DNA of 64,000 nt from Bradysia coprophila. Lineage: Eukaryota; Arthropoda; Insecta; Diptera; Sciaridae. Positions 14,801-28,600 of the stretch are shown piece by piece (position 1 is the stretch's first letter; each line of letters begins with the position of its first letter). The stretch spans positions 12,726,062 to 12,790,061 of the forward strand of contig NC_050738.1 of the NCBI RefSeq assembly GCF_014529535.1. Reading direction: 5' to 3'. The notes under the pieces were generated by a model. The model had not been told where the DNA came from. It made no database searches and saw only the letters and a list, made by a program, of their open reading frames with translations. Made by a program: the position numbers and the translations under genes.

Positions 14801-17800
14801 AACAGTTCATGGTTGACGAAAAAAAAATTCGTATAATTACATAGGCAGGGCATGGTAAAAACGTTTAAAATATGCAACTAATGTGCTTCGCAGTTACAGA
14901 GAAATTAATTGCACATTTTTCTGCTAGAGTATAATTGTGATAATTTTCGAAACGCAGGTGGTCTAAGCTTTAAGTTCGCTAACAACTTTTTACAAGAAAG
15001 TTTGGTGTAAGGTTTCATATCCCACATTTATTTATGCGAGGTAAGGAACGTGATGTAAGCCATTCAGGATTCAGGGCAAAAACTTTCAACTTTCAAAACA
15101 ACGTTGAGGTAGTCCTCCAACAAACCTATTTAGAAAAATAGGTACAAATGTATGCATTTGGTAAATACAGGTAAATTAACAGAACACAAAAAATTACAAC
15201 GTCCGGAATCAGTTGAAATAATTTCATTCCGAACTAAGGCAATACGTGCAACCCTTACACACAACATTAGGTAACCATAACTACTCACTCCCCGTGTGAC
15301 TAATTCAATTATGAATATCAATGAAGCTTAAGCGTCGCGTTGGAAAGAAAACTTACTTCAAACAATTTTACCACGAGGCATATGTGATACACAGGGAAAA
15401 AAACTCGTGAGAATCAGATGTGATACAATATGAACTTGATGCTGTATATATCGTCACAGGATTATATAATTTACCTACCTCGAATCGTGTGTAAAGCTAT
15501 TTTTTTTAACGATCGACGAGACACAATGTTATTCTCAAGCATCGTACAAAACAGAATTTGCCTGAAAATTAGGGTGACTGAAGAAACACGGCAGACAATG
15601 TATCGAAGGTTTTATGCCTCGAATCCGTCAACCCCTCTGAATAGATGTATAACTATGTACGATCTCACCTATACTCTGCATTCAATGTTTCAATAAATCA
15701 AATGTGAAGGGAGAAAAAAAAATTATTTTAAGTCATTTGGGTAATATTTGCTATTGTTCAGTGATGTTATTTATTCACATTCTTCAATAACGTAAAAGCC
15801 GAACCGAAACTCTCACCCCTTGATTTCCCATTTCGAAATTGAGTAGAAAATTCGAATCGCATTAAAACTGGCAACCGTGAACGGAATGCGCTGTAAGACT
15901 TTATATTAAACGAATAATTTGTTTATTATTACGTGGTACTGTCTGCTGAGAGATGATAAATTTTTCGTTGTCTTATCAAAACCGAGCTATATAAATAACC
16001 TGTTGTCTATGTTTAGTCATAATTCTTTAAATTTTTCCAGTTTTTAACGACTTTAATGTGAGTTTGTTGTTTTTTTATACATATTTTGTTGCTGATGTAT
16101 TTTTGTCGTATAAAATTCTTTTTTTTATTGAAAAGAAAAAAGATATCGAATTCGTATATTTATTTCGTTTATGAGACTGTGAGCCATGAAAACTACTCTA
16201 CTAAAAATAATATGAGGAAATTGAATACTTAAATATTTAATGTTTTCCTTTGAGTGTATGGTAAACAGACAATATGAAAAATGGACATGTATTAGACTCA
16301 TTAAGTATTTAACAAAAAAAAATAAATGGAGAGAGTATAATATGCAGTATATGGTATATATTCGACGAGTATACACAAACATTTTTTTCCTGATTATCAA
16401 TTTTTTTCGTTTCCATTTATTTTAATTCTATATTCTTTCAAGGTCAACATAGGGTAGAGAAACGTCATACCATATTATGAAACGTGGTTTTTTCGAGTTC
16501 TTTTTTCCATAAATGATTACACAATATTATGGATTTTTTCATGTGAAAATAATTCTGTATATTTTAGACACACTGCGTAGTTTTTATTGTTCTTGTTCGT
16601 TTTTTTTTTGGCTGAAAATAAAACTAGCGGTGGTGTCACTTTTTATCATAAACTATTAAAAGCAACGGTATTTAAAAAGTGCAATGATGAATTCCATTTT
16701 TAGAGGTCGCCTCTGCTTTTTTTCCGAATATTTATGATGTTTAAGATCGACAAGATAATTCTCGCGCACGTTTCACGTGAAATTTACATAAAAAGTCTTT
16801 ACAGTCTTCTGAGGAAATTTTCGAACATGTGATATTTTGAGGGCAAACAACAGAGTGAGAATTCATTAATTTTTGAGCTTTGCTATTACAGTTAGATGCA
16901 GTGAAATTACAGAATGAATTTGCTTCAGCTGTTTTCCAACCGATCCACACAAACAATCCATTCTGTTTATACTTCTTTACATAGGTTTTACCACTACCAC
17001 GCGCGTGTGTGTAGCAGCTTCAACCGTATAAACAGTTTTATTTGTATAAGTAGACCAGCTGAAAAGCAGCTGGCGCAAATTAATGCTGAGATTTCACTCC
17101 CTCTGACTGTAATCATCACACTTCCCTTGATTTCCTCCCATCGACAATTTGTTAAATTGCTCTTTTCTCAGGTTTCAATCGGTGTTCATTGTGACAAAGA
17201 ACGTGTCAAAGAATTCTCTATTAATCAAAAAACGAGAAATGTAATTCCCCTAACTTAAACTTCGAAACTCAAGGGTCATCAAAACAACTGTAACAGAATT
17301 AACAATATTGAAAGCGTGAATATTGGCACATTTTGAATATTGTTCGAAGCGAAGAACATCTGCGGTCACTGTTATGAAAAGATAAAGATAAAAGGTCGAC
17401 AGTATTTCGCAGCGAAAAATGACTTCTAATTTCGCAAAAAATTTAGGTCAACATAAATCAAAATCACAATCTAGCACACTGATCACAACAAATGGTTTTT
17501 TTTTTCATGAATTTGTAATCAGTCGATTCGATGTACGATTTGCCATTTTTATAATTTTGTTATCGCCAACGAGATCAGTGTAATTATTACCTTGTAATTA
17601 AAAATAGTTGCCGTAATTTTCTACTTAAACCGAATAAAAATGAGTTTGTGCATACAATATTACAATAAACACAACCTATCACTTAGAGCATCACAATAAA
17701 ATATATTCACGAACAGAATTCTGATAAGGTTGTCACGATTCATTATGACTTGACGTAGTTCCGCTAAGGGACAATCTAATTTTCAATATTAAACTGAGGC

Positions 17801-18664
17801 CACTAAGGCCGCCTGAATTGTAAAATGTCAATATATAATCGACTCTAACTATGGAACAATGAATTTAGTTCTGAACGTTGCTAATTATTAAAAGGAAACG
17901 GAGTTCTATATTTGAATCGTTTATTGTATGGAAAAACGCTTTTTATAAGCAACAACACTTCAATGGAACATAATTTTCATTTTCTTTCGTTGTTTTTTAT
18001 TTAGAAAGGAAATTACGCTTAAGCTGAAGCCATTGTAATAAATTTTGAGATGAACATTTAAAAAGTAAAAGGCATGCACATTTCGCATAAAGAAGTTCTT
18101 AATGGCTTTACATGGATGTAATGGCAAAGCAAAAACACCTTCCAGAAACAGCGAATCATTTGTTATCGTCAGCAATGACAGAAATAAGCAATGGCCTCCA
18201 GTTAATTTGTTCTTATATAGAAAATCGCATGTTAAAATGAATGAAGTAAAAGATGTTGTGTCGAATATTTTTGTAGTCACACACAGCAACGCGAAAAAGA
18301 CCTACAGGGATAGGATAGAAAAGTGAAGTTCGACATGTTTATGTTTTGAAAGTTGTTCTGGTTTGTAAATAATTTCACACAAAATTGGTTTAACAAATGA
18401 AAATCTAGATTTTTTTATTTCATTTGTGTTGCGATGGGGTGCCTAACCAAAATTCAGAAAATGAAAATCTAGATTTCACTTCTCTCTACCTGTAATTCAA
18501 TTTTTTTCTTTTGTTATTGTTTACTTAAACTTGACAAGAGAACAAAATAAAAATTTGAACTAGATCTGTTTTGCGTTTATCTGTTTATCCAGAGCAAGGC
18601 TCGAAATTGGTTTCAGACCAAAATAGATGTAAATAGCATGATTTTAGGTCGACGTGACTAGCTC

Positions 18665-19309
18665 CAAGGGATTCCACACACTCACTTTTCTCACTTTTTC
18701 CAACTATTTTCAACATCTGGAAAAGTGAGGAACTATTTGCTTGATTTCTCACTTTTTTTTCAACTATTTACAGACCCTTTACTCACTTTTTTTTTTAAAT
18801 CAATTAAAATAGAGAAGAAAAATTTCTACTAAAAGTTTCCGGAGTAGTATATAGTCCATTGCAAAAACATTGATTCTGAAAAAGAAAAGTCAGTCGACCT
18901 AGCCACTTCTGTGGGGTCTATACATTTTCTGCAGTTTCCGCCAGAAATTTTAATTTCCTACGTATTTAAGACAGTAAAACAAAAATGCAAGAAGAATCAG
19001 TCAATTATATTTACCGATTTATATTCAACGTTAGTCCTCTTTCCACGACCGAGTCTATGAAATTCGTTGGACGCAGACGTTAAAAACTATTCCGTTAAAA
19101 TAAAGTTATCTGCAATTCTAATCAGTTAATGCTTCATCCCGGAGAAATTTACTCGTAAAATAATCTTTGATTTCGCGTAAAATAGGGTTCAACATTTCCA
19201 GACTTTTTTACCAACTTTTTCACCAGAAAATCAACTATTTCTAACAACTATTTTCGTTATTTTTACTCACTTTACACTTTTTTACTTTCAAATTTGTGTG
19301 GAATCCCTG
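18665..19309. mobile_element. 645-bp non-autonomous hAT-like element
   Basis: The left end reads CAAGGGATTCCACACACTCA and the right end, on the other strand, CAGGGATTCCACACA, giving terminal inverted repeats of about 15 bp that differ by one base of spacing. TAGCTC lies immediately outside both ends (18,659-18,664 and 19,310-19,315), consistent with a decayed 8-bp target duplication. The CARGG start fits hAT termini. The interior is AT-rich with repeated ACTCACTTTT and CAACTATT strings and no transposase frame. Assignment to hAT is inferred from termini only. Confidence 0.6.
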
Positions 19310-22300
19310 TAGCTCTCTCCACTGCACATATTTACGTTAGAAAGGTGAACATTCAAATATACAATCAGGTCATTGTTAGGTTGAACCTGAAGTTAACCTA
19401 TTCAGCCACTGTTAGAGCTCGGATCTGTCACACTGGACAGGATCCTGGCTAAAACATAAAGGTTTTACTAGATCACTAGATCTGTGTTTCGAGGTCGGGT
19501 TCACTCGATCGTCTCAAACTAATAAATCTAAAAAAGGCAATTCACATGACCTTCTAGTAATGGTTTCTACGAGGATACTGAATCATTTTTTATACACTGA
19601 ATTTGACCTGTTTCAAAGCTTAAACAAACGTTATGCCATACGTTGAACAAAAGAAGTAACAGATTTAATGATTGTATGACTTATCTTTTTGATGAGAAAG
19701 ACTCATTTTTCGTTTACGATTGTTCTAATCATACAATATGCCTAACCAATAACACACACACACATTGCTGCATTAAAATCTAATTTTCAATGCTTTGAGA
19801 TGTTGTGTTTTATTCTCGTCACATGATGGAATTCGAAACATATTTTGTCTAAAAATACTATGCATTCAAACGAAACAGTTTTTCATAAAATAAAATCTAC
19901 AATTAAAATATACGTTCGAGTATACAACATGATATTTCGTAGAATATGAGAATAATAATTAAAAAAAACCGTCGTTTCGTAAGAATATTTTTTTTTTGTA
20001 CAGACAAATAATGTAAATGAGTTGAGTATGCAGTGTATGCACATGATTCTATTCACATAACTTTGTTCGTATTTTTGTTTATATTATTTTCAAAAGTTCT
20101 TTGTGCAAAATTAAATACAGAAAAAAAATCACACAAAACCATGTGATAAAACGGAATTTTTCTTCGGAAAAACAGAAAACATGAATTCTATGGTGGGCAT
20201 TATTATATTTCATTATACGACTCTAGTCGCGGTAATTATGGAAAATAAAATGAAACGTTGATAAATGCCATTTTGAAAAATAAAACCTTTGCTTTAATAA
20301 TAAGATCCCATTTAGACATGAGAGAGTATACGAAAAAAAAGTATGCAAAGCACACACACACCGAACGTGTACTTAGTTTAACTTTAATTTTCAAATCGCA
20401 GTTTGATATGCTGCAGAATAAATTATATTATTATCTTCGTTTAGCAACTGTCAGTCTTTATTAGGACCTAATTTAATTCGATATAAATCAGCATTTCCAT
20501 TTATAATTGGTCAACTGTGGAGCAATTCGAAAATTTTTAAAATTGCTTTACTTAGCAACCTTTTTATTAGCGATTTCATTACCTTGGATCGGAACTTTTC
20601 ACAAAACTTTTTATTCAATTATGGTAATTGATGATGATTTTCGCTATGTTTATGGTTAAATTTCCGTTTTCGAACTGCTATTTTTGGGGCATACTGGAAA
20701 AGGTTTTGGCTTTGTGGCAATTTTATTAAAGTAGGGCGTTCTATATGCCTAAATACAGGCTCCATACAGAGCAATGGTGACAATTAATTTAAACGTCTTT
20801 ATTAAACTGACATATATGATTAGATTGTAATTTATAATTGCCCAAAAAAAACAGGCTGCGTCAGTGAACATAAGACATGTATTTGCTTAAGCTGTTTTTC
20901 ATCTGGTCCATTTCCCGCGTATGAACAAGTATATAAGTACATTTCTTTGTATGAGTGGTCCAGACGAAAATCATCTAAAGCAAATTCGTGTCTAAATTTC
21001 CCTGACGTCTCTTGTAAACCTTTTCCTTAGAATGTTGAAGAAGAAAAGCACAAATCTCAAGAAAATACTGTTGAAAATAGAAAAACATGCGAATTATAAA
21101 TGCTGCACTGTATTCAATAATCTATTTTCGTGTAGGTTTCACGTTTTTTCATACTTCAGTGAAAGACGTTACTTAATCACTTAATGTGGGCTTTACAAAT
21201 CCGATTAATTGTTTACTCGGGAACAATGGTTCCCTTCTCTGATAGATATTCGAAGCAATTAAACGAGGTGACATGAACACATTCCTAAAAGTAAGATTAA
21301 ATTAAACACAATCTAACGTGTACGTATACATGTCGGATCGATTTAATTTATATTTTATCTTTATGAGGAGCCAAAGAAAACTTCAGCGTCTGGTCTGTTG
21401 GCAGTGAATTGTGTTTATCTTCAGGTAGCACTAGCAGGTAAATTGAAGTACGTAATTACTTAGACGTAATTCTAAGACTGACACTTTTACCCGAGAATAT
21501 AACAGAAACTTTCAATTGAGTGGATGGCCAGGCTAATTGCAATTATCTCAAAAGCAAGAGTTTCGAATTGATTAATTAATTGATTTAAGTATTGTCTAAT
21601 AAACTTCATGATTCAATACAGTTCAATACGGAGCATGCACTCAACGCACATACCGGATTTTGGTTACATCAAGATCACTGAAAGAAATTAAAATGATGTA
21701 GGTTACCCAACAGGTCTAACAGATGCGAAGGTGACCCCGTCTCCCACTCCTGATCCTAACTGTCTAATTAAATATTTTTTAATCCGAGCAGGTTGATTAT
21801 CATAATTATCTTGACAGTGCAGTGACAGCTCATGTTCGTGTTGTTGAGATTTTTGTTTGTAAAGTTAAACGATTTGTTAATACAAGAACGCATTTTGTAA
21901 TTTTGGTTATCGACAAGGATGGAAAATAAGCGATTGTTTTTGTCTTCAATGGTCTTATAGAGAAAAATGAAAACGTTGAAAGTAGTGGAGTTAAAGATTT
22001 AGTAACAAACACTGTAAAGCACAATTGAAGTACTAGAATTACGTATCGCTAACAATACGCTGAGTAAAATCGTTTAAAACAATGAAGTCAAAAATGTAAT
22101 TTTTGCTGCCAAAATTGACGAAAATGAACTGTTGTTTGCTTCGATACTGAATAAAAGTAGATGTTCGTGAGACACATACATAAAAGACGTTGTGTTTACC
22201 GCATAATACATTTCTGTTAACTTTTGGCATTGAACTTACAAGTTCTCAGACCATTTTAGTACCCCCTTCGCCCTTCCCTTGAGACACTACAAAATTGGAA

Positions 22301-25300
22301 ACGTCTCCCTATTCGATTTATGAAAGTCGACTACTCTAATATCATCTGGTTACTAACCTAACTCTAATTCCATTCACAAACAAGTTATACAATTTGTGAA
22401 GCACGTTTCCGTTTTCGAAAAAGTTAAAATGACTCCCAAATTCATCGTGTGTATGTTTTGTGCGGTCTCCTGAGAGCCAAATTTGTCTTATTCAACTTGT
22501 CACTTTTTCCTTGTGTCCTTCGTCAAGGTTACATTTTCATTATTCTTATTTTGTTCATATTCGAGACAACACTCCATCCGTTTGATATGTGTTTAGTCAT
22601 AGAGCTCTTTGCGATTATATGTTGTGTCTCAAATGGAATGGAATAATTGAACTTGTTCATCAACAACCATCAGACGTTGAAACTTCTTCACACTAGCTGT
22701 TATATACATTCAAATTATAACTTTAATTCCCACCCAAGAGCGAAACATATGTAATTCTTATGTTTAACAAAAAGCAAAAAAACGAACCATGTCTGACTGA
22801 CATGTATATACACAAAATGTGAGTCTAGTAATAAGTCATTTATATGTGAATCCTGTGAAAATGATCTTTAAATATTAAAAACAAACACATACATAGTAAC
22901 ATGGTAGTAACGAAATGAAATGAAAAGGGTGGATAATTCCAAGAAAACGGCAATGAACAGTGCCTGTCGTAATTGCATCGCTGTTCTTAATCTCGTAACG
23001 AATGAGTGATTTCTCTACTCAATTTCCCACTTTACAGACCTGCGTTTATAATCTTAATAGCGTGAGAACGTTTATGAAGGAAAGAAAGAAAAAAAGAAGA
23101 ATTACGAACAGAATTACCCAACCTTTTTAAAAGGTAAGATAGATGACACATCCAAAAGGGTTCAAGTCTTATAGAAAAAGAAAGAGAAATGTGAAAAGCA
23201 CACGTACTCATGTGAGGAAATCTAATTTTTTTTACGTTCCATAAATTCTTATTATGTTCAAAAATGTTCGTAAGAATATGAACGAAAATGGCTACATTCT
23301 ATCCTAAAACCATTTTTGCTGACTCTCAGACATCCAATATAATAAATTTAAATTGTACGGACAAAAGAACTCGTTCAACAATGCACAATTTAATCTTTAA
23401 TAACAGATGAATCAAAAGCAAAATAATAAACTAAAATTTTCGCCAATGCTGTGAACTTATCTACTGTTAACCAGAACATTACATAGGTATTGCAAATATT
23501 GCCGATGAAATGTGGCAACGGTGCCGGGCACGAAAAAAAAAACTTCAATGTAAAAATAAGACGTAGGTATGTTGTAAAGTAATGTATGCACATATATGTG
23601 CCCAAGAGATACGGTAATTTGGCAACGGTGGCTTTATAGCAAAAATAAAACAGAAAAATTTTCCAACCAAACGAGTGCGAACGAGACAACACAAACTTTG
23701 TGATGACTCATTGTGGCTGCTTCATTCTTTCGAGTATAGATGTACACTTATTAAAAAGTTTCTACATGTATCCACTGTACAATGGTTTTTATACTTATAT
23801 TCATTGAACGAGCACATTCACAGATAGCGTAGAGGTACGTCGCATACACAATGAGGTTGTGAAAGTCAATGTGGCACAAAAATCCTCAGTCACATGCAGT
23901 AAAGCTAGACAACTATATGGAAAATTTATGTACAATGAAAGAAGATGGATAGATGACACGTAATAAAGCTGAGCTCAGATTATTCCCTCTCTCCATACTT
24001 CACTGGCTTCTCTTTAGGTATTGTGTGAGTATTTATTTATTTTTCATATATTTTTTTGTTCTTCGCTCTATTCCTATCGAAGCTGTAATATGTTTACTAT
24101 CGTTTGTTGTGTAACGACCCGACCACCAACACACTTACTCAAAAAAACGGTCTTACTATATGCTGAGATGGTGAATTCAGAATTGGTGACCCAACCGAAT
24201 GAATTTAATTTTTTTTCTTTTCTATTTTTTTCCCCGAACAATGTTTTGAGTGTATGTGCTCATCAACAGAAGATATAAAATGGTATACGCAAAGCGAGGT
24301 CATATTATGATAACAAAATAAATTTACTGCGAGTGAAACAGAGATGGTAACAGTAATATTTATCAGCGGCTGGAACGATATAGAAATAGCTAGTTTTGAC
24401 GCAGTAGCGAAATAACTTTCATATATAGATAGACTTGTATATATAAACATGTATTTTTGTGCCTGCTGGTATTCTTACAATTTTTTTTTTCGTACAAATC
24501 GACATTTCATCTAATTTATTTGAAAACATAAATTTACCTTTATGTGTGTATTACGCGGATATAAATTATAGGTAGTGGGTAAAACCTCTTTTTTCATATT
24601 ATTAGTGATGAGATGTATAGTATATAATACGTTGTTTGCATAAGGCTGTGCAAATAAGCCATCGTTAAAGCTTCTGCTTAATTGTTCAGCTACGTTCAGA
24701 GTGGACGGGGGCTCTAAGAAATGATTAAGAAATTCCGCCTTATCTTCGGACAGGAAAGTCTCATTATTTTAATCGAACGTCGAATCAATTTACGTACATA
24801 CAACAAACGTGTCGTTCATTTGCACATTAGTAAACAGTAAGTTTAGTCGTCATAATTGGAAATAATAAAAGGAGCGGCATTTCTTTCGGTTTACTCACAT
24901 TGTGTGTTCGACTCGGTGTTGTTATACTGATGCCTCGCTAAATGTTTCGCTCTTTTTACTACGATTCGGTGTAAATACTACTAAAATAGGAATAACAAAC
25001 CAAATTTACTACGTTTCGTTGTTCGACGTCATACTACAAAACGTCGCAATAATTGAAGATCAATCAGCAATTACTATTAGGCTGGTCATTGTACATAAGC
25101 AATTAATTGATAAAAGAATATTAATTTGCAGCCATATGAATAGACTGCCTCTAATGATCTGTTAATCAAATTCAGCTTGAGTATGGTGACTGGAAAGCGT
25201 ATATAAATGAAGGTCAATAAAACTTGTGAGGTTCCTGGAATTCTTTGAAAACTTTCTTTACGAGAGATACATTAAAAAGTTAGGCTTCTTATCGATGCCT

Positions 25301-25520
25301 ACACCTGCAGTGAAACATGTGAACAGGCAAAAAATTAAACCTGCCTGGATCACAGATGAGTTCGAAGTGTTAATAGAGTGGTCGTGGTAAAGAGAGAACC
25401 GAAAAATTGTAGTTTCAGCTTAGACAACTGAGTCTTCTCAAAAATAGAAGATGCAAAAATACTGAACTGCATGGTCCTACAACTGTAATAACTGTGAATG
25501 AAAAATTATGTAGTCTGTTA

Positions 25521-25662
25521 CACTCGCGGAATTTTAAAAACCGACACATTTTCTGTTTCGTGGTTTACTGGCTTTTTGTGAATTTTACATGTTTGGAGAA
25601 ATCAGACACTCAGGTAAAATACAGACTCAGAAAATGGGTCGGTTTTCAAAATTCCGTGTGTG
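25521..25662. mobile_element. 142-bp mariner-like MITE flanked by TA
   Basis: Arms of about 37 nt (25,519-25,555 and 25,628-25,664) are inverted copies with only a few mismatches, beginning CACTCGCGGAATTTT on one side and CACACACGGAATTTTG on the other. A TA dinucleotide flanks each end, as expected of Tc1/mariner insertions. There is no coding capacity. A partial relative lies at 2.2 kb. Confidence 0.6.
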
Positions 25663-28600
25663 TACCTTGAAGTTTGAGTAAAAGTTAAAAAGTTCTGTGT
25701 AGTGCTCTGAGGTGAAATCGAGGTTTATAATTACGCGAAACCGTGACTTTTCATTTTTATCCCAAGTCAAGTACACAGTTTTACACATGAACTACCCTAG
25801 GGTCGTAATGTATACATATATGAAAGTCCAATATACCAGTTTGATTAATAAGTAATAATTTCTTCGTCAAACGTACTGTTTTTTCTTCCTAAACTCAACC
25901 TTAACTTCTTTTACTAGCCATATGTGACTTAAGTCCAACATCACTCTTCTATACTTCTATACAGTTAAAATTAGAAAGAAAGAAAAAAATATTCCGTAGC
26001 TTACATTGAATAAGAGAGCAAAGGTGCTGTTATTCTTCTTTTTACTCTGGAACACTTATCAGATAAACATCACAACTAAAAAAACACCTGGGAGTTGATT
26101 GAACTGAAAATGGCAATATTACACAAGACAAACATCGGTCGACCAGATTTTTTTTTTATTAAAATGCTGAAGAAAGTAAGAAATAAGAAAAAGAAAAGGC
26201 AATGGAACTTTAAATCACATTCTTGGATGGTACGTCGATTGACTATTAATGTTTCTTAAATAAATTCTAATTCAACGTAATTACAAAATATCGCTGGTAT
26301 ACGGGAAATGCATGTGTTTCGATCAATGAGAAATCGTAGAATGAAGAACTTAATTTTGTCACAATGTCTTACGGACGTGCAATTTGCTACAAAAAATAAA
26401 AGTTGTATTGCTAATACCATTGCCAAACATTTCGCCAGGAAGCTATTGAGTAAATTTTCATATATGAAATTGATTCAAGGAAATGTAACAACACATTGGC
26501 AGGTAACAACATGACGACGACATGTATTTATTTTCTGCATAGGAAGTCGTATTGCACAAAGTCTTCAAACAATAAACTGAATCGGTTAAAATGAAGAAAA
26601 ATACGGAAAAGTCTTTTATATTAATTCAACCGATTTTATTAAACCCATATATTCCCCAGAACAACACAAGAGCGGAGGCTACAAAAGCAAAAAAAAAAGA
26701 ATAAAAAAAAAACAACAAAATATACAAAAACAACATAGAAGAAAAAAAAATTTTGTTGTTGTGTAGTGCTCTACCATCAAAACATACAAGAATTATTGAA
26801 AAATTTTCAGCAAAAATGTTTTCAGCTCAGCTCATAGATTCGGTATATATGAATGCACATACACGTATACTAATTCTGTGTATAAAACAAATCCAAAAAC
26901 TTTTTCACCGATCAATGTTTTCAGCTTAGCTAGCAGTTTATGGGGCGGCCATTATAGTTCAAGTTCCTCTTCTGGCGTTACCTCACCCCGCGCATGCCTA
27001 CATTCGCTTCTCATACAAATAATCTTTTATAACGAAACACACAGGCAAGAAGAGAATGGCCATACATTTTGAGATGTGTCCGAAAGAGATATCATTCAGT
27101 ATATGAATACGGGTTATTTATATACACATTGTACATGTTGTCTATATTGTGTGTATTATATATACATAATATATTGCTATATATAAAATATCGTACCTAC
27201 AGTGAGATATAAATATATATACGAACAAATACTTATGTGTACGGACTAATACTCTCTATATAGATTTTGTATTATTATTGAATGTACGTACGTATACACA
27301 TAAATACATACAACTGTGTGTAGAGCAGAGGCTATAATCATAATATACCGAAGATTTATATATTATTATATTTTGAAAATATATATAAAAAAAAAAATTC
27401 GTATGAGCCAGTGTGTTCGATTTTGATGTTAATTGCTTCGGTGTGAAGCTGAGTTGCCAAATTTATATTTTTCAACTTGTACACACAGCCCCAACGTACA
27501 ATATATGTGTGGATAAATCTGCATCATTAAATGCTATTTTCAATAACTTAATGTATTTTTGATGAACCAATTTACAGAAATGGATGAAACATTTCATTCC
27601 CAAATTAATATTACACTTGAAATTTGGCTGAACGACCCGAAATTTATATCCCATTTTTATTTTTGTTGAGCTGATTTCCTTCAATTGTACTTCAAATACT
27701 GTAAATCCATTCATAAGCACTTAAGTGTTTCCATTGATGTTTCATCAATTGATTGAAGAAAAGAATTGGATAGAAACTCTTCGTACTATTGGCAGTAAAG
27801 CCTGATTAAATATATACTTTGTATGTCAATTGTAAATATCATCACACATTATAGGAAAGTTATTAGATTTCCATGAGCTACTTTCATAACGAAAATTGCT
27901 TAGACAAATAGTAAAAACCACTAAAATGGGTTAGGAACATAGTCACGTTTTCCGAATTAATTCTCATTCGAAAGGAGTGTCTTTTGCATTGAGAAAGCCA
28001 ATACGGGAATCTATGAACGTGTCCAGAAAATGTGAGCAAATGAAGACAAGTAACAGAATGCCGATTGGAAATTGCATACAAAACAGGATGATTGTGTAAA
28101 TTAAACGTGATGTTACTGAGGAACATGGTGACATAATACACCTAGAACATGGTACACGGAAAATATAATGTTCGTTACGTCACACCGACTACGGAACACC
28201 ATTTCGAGGAAAATTAATAGGTGCAGTCATAAGAAAGTTATTAGTTCTAGTGTCTGAAGCACGAGTTTTCTTTTTCGTATTGAGTTCATCGTCTTTAGCA
28301 ACGTAACTATTTTAATCAACGGAGGTTTGTATTTGGTCGGCTTAACGAGTTCTAGTCTCATGTAACGGATTTGTACGGACTATGGTGTTTGATTTTAAGT
28401 ACGTAAGCAAATATGCGACTGTGTGAAAAGACACCCGTAAGAATTTACTGAATCGTGTTAAATTTTCCACAAATCCATGACTTTTTCGCCAGTCGCTCCT
28501 CATTCACAAGAACTTCACGAGCATGAAGATGAGATATTCACACGAACATTACAATGGGTATTTAATGCTGTCTCTACGACAAGGGTTTTTTCTCTATTGT

